Part shown: positions 46,195-54,145 of the stretch, one piece after another
Position numbering within the stretch: the stretch's first letter is position 1
How the letters are laid out: each line of letters opens with the position of its first letter
DNA from: Candidatus Hydrogenedens sp.
Lineage (GTDB): Bacteria; Hydrogenedentota; Hydrogenedentia; Hydrogenedentales; Hydrogenedentaceae
Length of the DNA stretch: 64,000 nucleotides
Assembly: GCA_035378955.1 (NCBI GenBank)
Contig: DAOSUS010000005.1
Span: 1-64,000 of the forward strand
Direction: 5' to 3'
Program-made: the position numbers and the translations under genes
Notes under the pieces: model-generated
Database searches by the model: none
What the model saw: the letters and a program-made list of their open reading frames with translations, nothing else
What the model was told of the DNA's origin: nothing

Positions 46195-47757
46195 ATGGGT
46201 ATCCTATCAGTATTCTTATTAGTAGGTGCAGCTTTTTCAGAGACAGGAAATGAAACTCTTTTGCAAAATGCATATCTTAATGGTGAAGCCCTTCTATTTT
46301 GCAGGAATGTTTTAAGTGGATGGATGCAATTTGTAGACCCGGAAACTGATTTATTCCCACGAAATTTAAAAGGCGATACTTACTGGAATGCGAAAGATTG
46401 TTCGGCAGATAATTATCCCTTTCTCACTTTGAGTGCTTATTTTACAGACCGTTATATATTCGAAACACGGATGAAGAATATTCTTAAGAACGAACAAAAA
46501 TTATGTAATCGGATAGACCGACTTCCCGATGATTGGGACCTCGTTAAAAAATCTTTTCGTCAACCTGAACCTAAATTAACCGACCTTATCTTTGGGGCAT
46601 CGGAATATATCAAAGATGGGTTATTACCCTTAACGGAATATCTGGGGCCCACAGAATGGTCTAAACGAATGATAGGGCTTATGGATGATATATGGAAAAA
46701 TTCAAAAATAGAAACAGAAGTAGGTTTATTACCCGATGTTTCCCATGAAGTTGGAGGAGATTTATTACAGGGATTGTGTCGAATATATTGGTTAACAGGA
46801 GATGATAAGTATAAAGAATGGGCGTTTCGGTTAGGCGATTACTTTTTCTTATATCATCTACCAACCGATAGTGAATATTTCCAATTGGATGACCATGGTT
46901 GTGAAGTTTTTGGAGGACTTTCTGAAGTATATTTGTTGTCTGCATATAAAGCCCCTGATAAAAGGGAACAATGGGAAGAACCAATGCACAGGATGATACA
47001 GAAAATACTGGACATTGGGCGAAATAAAGAAGGGCTATTCTTTGAGGCTATTAATCCAAAAGAGAAAAAGGTTCTTCGAGAAACACTGACTGATAATTGG
47101 GGTTATAACTATAATGCAATAGCTACCGTAGGAATTCTGGATAATCAAAATGAATACTTGCAGGAAGTACAAAAAACTCTCGATAATTTATGGTCTTCAC
47201 GAGATTATCCCTGGGAAAATGATGGAGCCGATGGATTGGCAGATTCTTTAGAAGGCTGTATAAATTTAATAAATCGTTTTCCGTCGGTAAATGCAGAAAG
47301 ATGGGCTGATTATACGGCACAGCGTCTTTTGAAAAAACAAAGACCGTCTGGAATCGTGGAAGGTTGGCATGGAGATGGGAATACCGCAAGAACCATGTTA
47401 ATGTATGCGTTCTGGAAGTCTCAGGGATGTTATGTTTTTCCATGGAACGCAGAGGTATATGTTGGTTCTATAAAGACCGAAGTCAAAACACTACGAATTG
47501 TAGTAAAATCACATTGGAAATGGACAGGAAAACTACTATTTGATGTGCCAAGACATAAGGTTTATTTCCATTTTCCTATGGATTATCCACGATTAAATCA
47601 ATTCCCAGAATGGTTCACTGTGGATACGGATAAAGAATATCTTGTTCACATTGAAGGAAAAGATGAAATAAAGATTAAAGGGGAAGAATTGCAAAAAGGA
47701 TTGTTCTTAGAACTTATGCCGAATACTTCAATTTTAATTACTATAACTGAGTTATAA
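46195..47757 (+). CDS. Secreted alpha/alpha-barrel protein, function unknown
   Basis: A 520-residue protein with a short signal peptide (about 1-15), a helical barrel-type domain (about 20-410) with motifs such as PDVSHEVGGDLLQGLCRIYWLTGD, LDDHGCEVFGGLSE and EGWHGDGNTARTMLMY, and a C-terminal beta domain. The His/Glu/Asp pairs in these motifs could be catalytic, as in glycosidases and lyases of the six-hairpin fold, but I cannot name the family. AAAGG eight bases before the ATG supports the start. It converges with the Nramp-like gene, three bases apart. Confidence 0.65.
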   Translation: MGILSVFLLVGAAFSETGNETLLQNAYLNGEALLFCRNVLSGWMQFVDPETDLFPRNLKGDTYWNAKDCSADNYPFLTLSAYFTDRYIFETRMKNILKNEQKLCNRIDRLPDDWDLVKKSFRQPEPKLTDLIFGASEYIKDGLLPLTEYLGPTEWSKRMIGLMDDIWKNSKIETEVGLLPDVSHEVGGDLLQGLCRIYWLTGDDKYKEWAFRLGDYFFLYHLPTDSEYFQLDDHGCEVFGGLSEVYLLSAYKAPDKREQWEEPMHRMIQKILDIGRNKEGLFFEAINPKEKKVLRETLTDNWGYNYNAIATVGILDNQNEYLQEVQKTLDNLWSSRDYPWENDGADGLADSLEGCINLINRFPSVNAERWADYTAQRLLKKQRPSGIVEGWHGDGNTARTMLMYAFWKSQGCYVFPWNAEVYVGSIKTEVKTLRIVVKSHWKWTGKLLFDVPRHKVYFHFPMDYPRLNQFPEWFTVDTDKEYLVHIEGKDEIKIKGEELQKGLFLELMPNTSILITITEL

Positions 47758-47760
47758 AAG

Positions 47761-49509
47761 TTAATTGCTCGTTACTTTTTGTTTTTTCTTTCGATAGATG
47801 TGAGAGATGAGCATCAAGACTAAAAATGCAATAACGATACCAATCCCTTTATAACCTACTTTTGATATTATAGACCAAATGGCACCTATTAGCGATAAAG
47901 TGAATGCAATGAATAATAAAATGTTCCATGACCAGAATTTTAGCCCTTGTGGAAAATCATCTTTCAATAGTTTTTTCTGGTTTAAAAGTAGCCAGAAGGA
48001 TAGATAAGCCAAAGGTAACAAGGTCATGCAAAATACGGAAGTTGGTATAGCAAGCCACATTTGAGCATCTTTCCAGAATAATACGCCGAGCAGGCTAATC
48101 GAGACCATAGCACCACCTATAAATTGAGGGAGACCCCGTAAAGGACGGTTTAAAAGTTCACAAAAGCATAGACTATTAATTAACATTAACATAGAGGATA
48201 CCCCTAACCCCATTCCCAAAACACCAATGCCAAAGATATATTTTGCAACGGTAGGACCTGTTAAAGGTGTTAAGGCATCGGAAAGATTAAAAGCATCTCG
48301 ACGAACCATCATAGCCGATAATTTACGGTCGGCTTCTGGTAGTCTTTTAATTCTTGCTTCTTTTTCTTCTTTTGATAGAATGTTCCATTGTTCCTTCCCT
48401 ATTTCATAGATAATTCTTCCTTCGATAAGGCTCTGGAAACTACCCATTAAATTAGGGGCGGGTTGGATAAGATTTCCTTTTTCATCTTGTTCCCCTAAGA
48501 AACCGGGAGCAGGTTTTGCATGGAATTGTGCAGCTGAAGCAATAACTACACAACTTGTTGCTAAGATAAATGGAATAAACAAGCCTGTTGCAAGGTCGAA
48601 TATTGCAAGTCCACGAAATTCCCTGTCCCATCCTTTTCGTAACATGGAGTAAGGGAGCATAAAAGTCATGTTAATTCCTACGGCTGTGGCTGCAGAGCTT
48701 ATCATTACATCCCGCTGTTGTGAGACAATCAGGTTTATCCAATAGGTTCGAAACTTTTCCGGAACTTGTTCTATATAGGGCATTAGTTCTTTTGATGGGT
48801 AGAAAAACAAGGAGAAATCAGGAATAAACCCTGCTAAATATTTTTGCCAGTGGATTTGCCCTTTGATGTTTAATACAATAAATACACCGAAGAAGCAAAT
48901 GACAACAGAAGCAACCATAAGTTTTATGATAACTTCAAAGATCTTTACACCTTTGCCTCCGAAGGTATAGAGCGTAAGAAATGTTAGATTAATGCATAGT
49001 ATCAGTATCCCTATGATAACCTTTCCTATAAACGGTTCAACCGTTGGGGGGCCGAATAGGTGAGGGAGTAAATTTTGTTGTATAGACGCAATGGCAATAG
49101 AGTATTGAGGCATTGCCCAAACAAAATTTGCAAGCATGGCTGCCAATAGCCAGCTCCAGCCTAATAGGGGGTTTACATGTTCGTTAATCATTCTAACGGG
49201 ACTGCGACCTGTTGATAAAGTTACATAAGATATCGCACTTAACATAATAATACCTGCTATCATGGCTAACGGTTGTAGCCAGAGAAAGCCAAACCCAACA
49301 AGCACTCCCAAATACATGCTGGAGGATAATGAACCTCCACCTAATGTGGTAGCACTTTGTAACCATCCTGGACCTGAAAATCGAACAAAGGTTTTAAATA
49401 ATGCCCACTTTCCTTGTTGACGGGACTGAACTAATAATTCTCGTTCTTTTTGTATGTTGGGTGCGATGGATTTTATTTGCTCTAATATGACATCTTTTTT
49501 TTCTGACAC
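47761..49509 (-). CDS. Nramp-related transporter without the standard metal-binding motifs
   Basis: A 582-residue membrane protein with at least eleven helices and overall Nramp-type layout. Where Nramp helix 1 has DPGN, this protein reads TTLGGGSLSSS (residues 54-64); where helix 6 has MPHN, it reads TFMLPYSM. Both metal-coordinating motifs are thus replaced. A soluble insertion occurs before helix 8 (about residues 325-400). It could carry another cation such as magnesium, or something else; no experiment can be inferred from sequence. The ATG lies beside the xylA downstream hairpin, and xylA is upstream on the same strand. Confidence 0.7.
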   Translation of the reverse strand: MSEKKDVILEQIKSIAPNIQKERELLVQSRQQGKWALFKTFVRFSGPGWLQSATTLGGGSLSSSMYLGVLVGFGFLWLQPLAMIAGIIMLSAISYVTLSTGRSPVRMINEHVNPLLGWSWLLAAMLANFVWAMPQYSIAIASIQQNLLPHLFGPPTVEPFIGKVIIGILILCINLTFLTLYTFGGKGVKIFEVIIKLMVASVVICFFGVFIVLNIKGQIHWQKYLAGFIPDFSLFFYPSKELMPYIEQVPEKFRTYWINLIVSQQRDVMISSAATAVGINMTFMLPYSMLRKGWDREFRGLAIFDLATGLFIPFILATSCVVIASAAQFHAKPAPGFLGEQDEKGNLIQPAPNLMGSFQSLIEGRIIYEIGKEQWNILSKEEKEARIKRLPEADRKLSAMMVRRDAFNLSDALTPLTGPTVAKYIFGIGVLGMGLGVSSMLMLINSLCFCELLNRPLRGLPQFIGGAMVSISLLGVLFWKDAQMWLAIPTSVFCMTLLPLAYLSFWLLLNQKKLLKDDFPQGLKFWSWNILLFIAFTLSLIGAIWSIISKVGYKGIGIVIAFLVLMLISHIYRKKKQKVTSN

Positions 49510-49598
49510 GAATAAGACCCTTATATATTATGAAAATAAATTTTTGTTTAGTATATATATATTATTTTTATAATAGATTTATTGTATTTAAACTTTAA

Positions 49599-49626
49599 GG
49601 GGATAATCCTGTTCAGGATTATTCCC
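49599..49626. terminator. Strong hairpin downstream of xylA
   Basis: A thirteen-base stem (GGGGATAATCCTG with CAGGATTATTCCC, one G-T pair) and a tiny loop lie 22 bases after the xylA stop on the minus strand. There is no poly-T tail, so it may act as a processing or stability element rather than a classic terminator. Confidence 0.45.
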
Positions 49627-49647
49627 AATTTTAGATTGTTTGAAATT

Positions 49648-50964
49648 TTATCTTATGTAATCATTTAAGATGTTTTCAAGCAATTCCTGACGACCACTTT
49701 GGAGTTTTGGTTCACCATGTTCTTCAGCGTATTTTGCTAATTCGACGAAAGAAACCTTTTTACTTTCAATTTTCTTGCCTAAGTCTTTATCCCAGCCTGC
49801 ATATCGCTGTGCAATGGCTTTTTCGAATACTTTGTCTTTAATAAGTTTTTCGGCTATTTTAAGACCACGAGCAAAAGCATCCATTGCTCCGATATGTGCA
49901 TAGAATAAGTCTATGGGGTCTATGGACTGACGGCGAACATGAGCGTCAAAATTTAGTCCACCTGTAGTAAATCCACCTGCTTTTAAGATGATATACATGG
50001 CTAAAGTCGTGTCATATAAGTCTGTTGGGAATTGGTCTGTATCCCAACCTAATAGTAAATCTCCCCGATTAGCATCCACAGAACCCAATAGCCCATTTAT
50101 TGCGGCAAATGCTAATTCGTGATGGAAAGTATGGCCTGCTAAAGTGGCATGATTGGCTTCAATGTTTAACTTAAAATGCTCCACCAATTTATAATGTTGA
50201 AGAAAAGCGTAACAACTGGCGGAATCAAAATCATATTGATGTTTTGTTGGTTCTTTAGGTTTTGGTTCAATGTAAAATTGTCCTTTAAATCCAATTTTTT
50301 TCTTATAGTCCACAGCCATCTGTAAAAACAGGGCTAAGTGGTCTAATTCGCGTTTCATATCTGTGTTAAGCAGTGTATCATATCCTTCGCGACCACCCCA
50401 GAATACATATCCGGCACCATCTAATTCATGGGTTATTTCGAGAGCCTTTTTAACCTTTGCAGAGGCAAAGGCAAATACTTCTGGTGAAGGGTTTGTTCCG
50501 GCTCCTGCCATAAAGCGGGGATGAGAGAAAAGATTACAGGTGCCCCATAAAAGTTTTACGCCTGTATTTTTTTGATATTTCTTTGCAAGTGAAACAATAT
50601 GGTCTAACCGTTTATTGGTTTCGGATAATGTATCTGCTTCAGGTGCTATATCTGTATCGTGAAAACACCAGAAGCCGACACCTAACTTTTGATAAAATTC
50701 AAACGCTGCCTCAAGTGTCTGCTCTGCAATTTTCATCTCATCACTTCCACTACGGAAATTACGAAAGAGTGTTTGCGACCCAAACATATCCGCACCAGTT
50801 CCGCGGAAGGTATGCCAATAACATACCGCAAAACGAAGGTGTTGAGCCATTGTTTTTCCCAACACCTTTTCTTTGGGATTGTAATACTTAAATGCAAGAG
50901 GATTTTTAGAATCAGGACCTTCATAAGCAATAGGTTTCTTTATTTCAGGAAAATATTCAGCCAT
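49648..50964 (-). CDS. xylA: Xylose isomerase
   Basis: This enzyme converts D-xylose to D-xylulose (and glucose to fructose). The 438-residue length and N-terminal extension mark a class II enzyme. Visible landmarks are WCFHDTDIAPE with the catalytic His and Asp, KLLWGTCNLFSHPR, the metal Glu region FYIEPKPKEPTKHQYDFD, and NHATLAGHTFHHEL. AGGAGG stands before the ATG. No xylulokinase is adjacent; hairpin-separated downstream neighbour is the Nramp-like transporter. Confidence 0.97.
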   Translation of the reverse strand: MAEYFPEIKKPIAYEGPDSKNPLAFKYYNPKEKVLGKTMAQHLRFAVCYWHTFRGTGADMFGSQTLFRNFRSGSDEMKIAEQTLEAAFEFYQKLGVGFWCFHDTDIAPEADTLSETNKRLDHIVSLAKKYQKNTGVKLLWGTCNLFSHPRFMAGAGTNPSPEVFAFASAKVKKALEITHELDGAGYVFWGGREGYDTLLNTDMKRELDHLALFLQMAVDYKKKIGFKGQFYIEPKPKEPTKHQYDFDSASCYAFLQHYKLVEHFKLNIEANHATLAGHTFHHELAFAAINGLLGSVDANRGDLLLGWDTDQFPTDLYDTTLAMYIILKAGGFTTGGLNFDAHVRRQSIDPIDLFYAHIGAMDAFARGLKIAEKLIKDKVFEKAIAQRYAGWDKDLGKKIESKKVSFVELAKYAEEHGEPKLQSGRQELLENILNDYIR

Positions 50965-51040
50965 GAGTTAAACCTCCTTTGATGGTTATTTTTAAGTTTT
51001 ATACATTATACTTATATAATATTTTTTATTACATCTTTGT

Positions 51041-52858
51041 TCATCTACAATCTTGTTTAAAAAATGATTCATTGGGTGCTTTCAGGACAAAAATAGTGCG
51101 TGGAAAATCATCGCTACCTGAACCTGTATCGGGCATAAATTCTAACCAATGTCTTATTGGCTTTTCTCCGCTGGTATCGAGGTCATTGGCTATAAGCGAA
51201 AAGGTCGTTTTACTGCCTGCTTGTAATTTAATAGGTGTTAATTCTGAAGGTGGGAAGTGAACCTCATAGTAGGTATATGGGTCTTTCCGTATTACGGCAA
51301 GTTGAACGATGTTATTAACAGTTTCTTCCTCACGACCAGGTCCTACATAAAGAAAAACTTCAGGACCTTTGGCTGTTCGTGTTAAACTCCATTCCCATTC
51401 CCCCAAAAACAATTCCAGATTATCCGCACACCAGACAATATCCCCTGCAAACGGTTGATAAAATTCATTATCATAAACCTGAACCGCCATGTAAATGCCA
51501 TCCTCATTCCAGGCACATTTCAAGGATGCTTGCAGGTCTTGTGTGTTTTGTTCGGGGTCAAAACGAATGGGATATAACAGTGGATATTCAGGAATATTTT
51601 GCCATTCTATCAGGTCTCCATCTATAGAAGGTTTATTATGAATATAAGGAATGGATATTGATGGATAAATGGGGAAAGGCAAATCAAAAGAAAGTGTAGA
51701 ACTATTTTGATTTACTATAACTTTCGCTTTGGGAACAGGATATAATTTGGGGAGACCTGTATCTCGATTTATTTTTATCATCGGAGAAACGGATTGTCGT
51801 CCAGCAAGTTGGAATTCGTTGCAAGGGAACGAAAGGTTCCAAGGGGAAGGAATGTCCCAGAGAATTTTCACCATGGCCGCTTCGTCTGTTAAATTATTTA
51901 TTTGCATGGGGATTTCAATCTGAATTGGACTACCCCATTCCCACTCAATAGGATGTATCTGAATAGAAGATTTCCATAAATTACGCAGGTCTATTTTTTC
52001 TTTTGAAACAATATCTATTGGCTCGATGTTGCCCGGTTTTATAACTGACCAGGAAACAGTGTTCCCATTCACTTGAACCCATAGATAATGATGAAAACCA
52101 CCTTCCTCCGGGTCCGTGCGAATAGGACCTCCGCCTCCACCGGATATTGCATATTGGATATTTCCGCGTCTGCCTACATTTAGATAGCGATGGTCATGTC
52201 CTGCAAATACAAACACACTTGGAAACGGTTGTAAAAGGGATTCAATGGTAGACCATCCTGGATGTTTCGGGTCAACAAAATAAGGTTTATGGAAGAAAAC
52301 AAAAAGGTGTTTTTCCTTTACTTTTGCTAATTCTTTTTTAAGCCATTCTATCTGAATATCGGAAAAGGTGTCTATCTGACCAGGCTCTTCAGTATCTAAA
52401 AATATAAAACGAGCATTTCCATAAGTAAACGCATAACATACAGGACCCATTCTCTGTTTATATATTTCCTCGGATGCTTTATCGGATATATCGTGATTAC
52501 CCGGTGCTGGGAAAAAAGGTATATGAAGTTTAGCAATAATATTTTCAAATTCTGACCATTGAGAATCTAAACCTTCGACGGCACCTCCTAAAATTAAATC
52601 ACCCAGACTTATGACAAATGGAGGTTTTAATATATTCCATTCATCTATCATCCGAAAGAAGAAAGGAGAAAACTCATGAGGTTCGCCGGGCTGTGTATCC
52701 CCAACGACAATAAAATGGAATTGTTCTGAACATAAGGGAGGATTTTCTCGAAGTGATTTGAATGATTTTTCAACAATAGTCTCTGGGTTTCCGTTAATAG
52801 AAAAGAGGAGGAATATTGAAAGATAAAAAATAATCGTTGAGATTGCTTTATTTAACAT
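51041..52858 (-). CDS. Secreted metallophosphoesterase with C-terminal CBM9-like domain
   Basis: A 605-residue protein with a signal peptide (about 1-25). A calcineurin-type phosphoesterase domain (about 45-275) shows VVGDTQPGE, SLGDLILGG, APGNHDIS, FFHKPYF and FAGHDHRYL, giving the full set of two-metal ligands. A middle beta domain (about 290-400) precedes a DOMON/CBM9-like domain (about 405-590) with HNKPSIDGDLIEWQ and CAWNEDGIYMAVQVYD. Such fusions may act on phosphorylated glycans or nucleotides at the surface, which is inference. Confidence 0.85.
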   Translation of the reverse strand: MLNKAISTIIFYLSIFLLFSINGNPETIVEKSFKSLRENPPLCSEQFHFIVVGDTQPGEPHEFSPFFFRMIDEWNILKPPFVISLGDLILGGAVEGLDSQWSEFENIIAKLHIPFFPAPGNHDISDKASEEIYKQRMGPVCYAFTYGNARFIFLDTEEPGQIDTFSDIQIEWLKKELAKVKEKHLFVFFHKPYFVDPKHPGWSTIESLLQPFPSVFVFAGHDHRYLNVGRRGNIQYAISGGGGGPIRTDPEEGGFHHYLWVQVNGNTVSWSVIKPGNIEPIDIVSKEKIDLRNLWKSSIQIHPIEWEWGSPIQIEIPMQINNLTDEAAMVKILWDIPSPWNLSFPCNEFQLAGRQSVSPMIKINRDTGLPKLYPVPKAKVIVNQNSSTLSFDLPFPIYPSISIPYIHNKPSIDGDLIEWQNIPEYPLLYPIRFDPEQNTQDLQASLKCAWNEDGIYMAVQVYDNEFYQPFAGDIVWCADNLELFLGEWEWSLTRTAKGPEVFLYVGPGREEETVNNIVQLAVIRKDPYTYYEVHFPPSELTPIKLQAGSKTTFSLIANDLDTSGEKPIRHWLEFMPDTGSGSDDFPRTIFVLKAPNESFFKQDCR

Positions 52859-52986
52859 TTTTGTGTTCCTAACTTCTGGTAAAATAAGTTTGCTTATTAT
52901 TTTATAACGAAAGGACCCTTGAGAGAAAAATTTATTGTTAATGACTAGATGTTAGTTTATATAAAGACTGTAAAATAGGTACAAAA

Positions 52987-54024
52987 TTATTGTTCAGAGA
53001 TACTCTTCCAGATTGAATAGGCGAGTTTTTCACTTCCATCTATTCTAATCAATCCAATGGTATCCTTTTCATCTAAATCATGTAGCCATGGCCAGCCTAA
53101 CATGAATAACTGTATTCCTCTGTCCTTTGTAAGGCGAGTAGTTAACTGAGTTAAGAATTCGGCTTGTGCTTGTTCACCTCCCAATGCTTCAAGAGATGAC
53201 CAGGCAATTTCAGAAAATCCAAAGGGCTTCTCAGGCATGTAGTCAACACAACGAGAATAGTAATCATCTTGAATTTGGGAGGGATGGGTTATTCCTAATG
53301 AGTAGGGATAACTGGTGAAAATGAGCAAGTCCATTTTATCAGGATTGAAAAAGCGAAGTACTTCTAAATCTGCTTCCCTGTTTTCAGAGACTATTTCTCG
53401 GGCAAAAGTGCAAAATAGGTTTGTAGCAGGCGAAATCTTTTTTGCTTCATCGTATATCTCTTCATAAAGTGAAACGAAATGCTCAAATCCATTATTGCCC
53501 TCCAATCCATATTTTTCATACCATCTATTTACTTCATTACCAATGGAGAGATATAAAGGTTTTATGACTTTAATCACATTTAAGACGCTTTTTTTATACT
53601 CTGCTCTCCATTTTGAGTCGCTTAAACTTGGATTGTCCATCCCTGGTGGTGCCACAAGAGATAAACCGGGTCCTATAAATGACAAATGAATAAGGGGAAA
53701 CATTCCGTTCTCACGAATGAATTGCTGAACAAAGATTTTTCCCCAATCCCCTTTCAAGTCGCTTGCAAGATTGTAAAATGGTGTAGGTCTACCCCATACA
53801 GGAACAAATTCTGAATACTGTTTTGCTTGTGAATAGGCATCCTCAAAAGATTGTCCCTGGGCAGGAATAGGTAACAGTCCCATAAAGAAACCTCGTACAG
53901 GGATTGGAGGGTTATCTATTGGTTTTAATATTTCTGGCTTCTTACAGCCGATAGATAAGAGGAGTAATATAAAAATTAAAATTTTGATAGAAAGAATCTG
54001 TTGTTGTGAAGTTCCTCTGAACAT
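52987..54024 (-). CDS. Lipoprotein glycosidase-like protein of clan GH-A fold
   Basis: A 345-residue protein with a lipoprotein signal ending in LLLSIGC (Cys27) and a TIM-barrel domain. The paired acids expected of clan GH-A enzymes appear at the ends of beta-strands 4 and 7: Glu164 in SIGNEVNRW (acid/base) and Glu272 in GFSEIAW (nucleophile). It is closest in feel to GH53/GH5-type retaining enzymes, but the family is not assignable by eye. It probably faces the periplasm or surface. It lies between the metallophosphoesterase and the large surface proteins on the same strand. Confidence 0.72.
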   Translation of the reverse strand: MFRGTSQQQILSIKILIFILLLLSIGCKKPEILKPIDNPPIPVRGFFMGLLPIPAQGQSFEDAYSQAKQYSEFVPVWGRPTPFYNLASDLKGDWGKIFVQQFIRENGMFPLIHLSFIGPGLSLVAPPGMDNPSLSDSKWRAEYKKSVLNVIKVIKPLYLSIGNEVNRWYEKYGLEGNNGFEHFVSLYEEIYDEAKKISPATNLFCTFAREIVSENREADLEVLRFFNPDKMDLLIFTSYPYSLGITHPSQIQDDYYSRCVDYMPEKPFGFSEIAWSSLEALGGEQAQAEFLTQLTTRLTKDRGIQLFMLGWPWLHDLDEKDTIGLIRIDGSEKLAYSIWKSISEQ

Positions 54025-54095
54025 AAGTTTTATCCTGAGATATATATATATTATACAAATTATTTAATAAAAAACTATAAACTATAAAGAAACAA

Positions 54096-54119
54096 GGGAG
54101 CAGTTTTGAAACTGCTCCC
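54096..54119 (-). terminator. Intrinsic terminator-like hairpin after the first surface-protein gene
   Basis: GGGAGCAGTTT and AAACTGCTCCC form a perfect eleven-base stem with a minimal loop, 27 bases after the stop at 54146. On the minus strand a T-rich tail (TTGTTTCTTT) follows. Confidence 0.75.
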
Positions 54120-54145
54120 CTGCCTTTATTAAAAAGGTATAGGGT

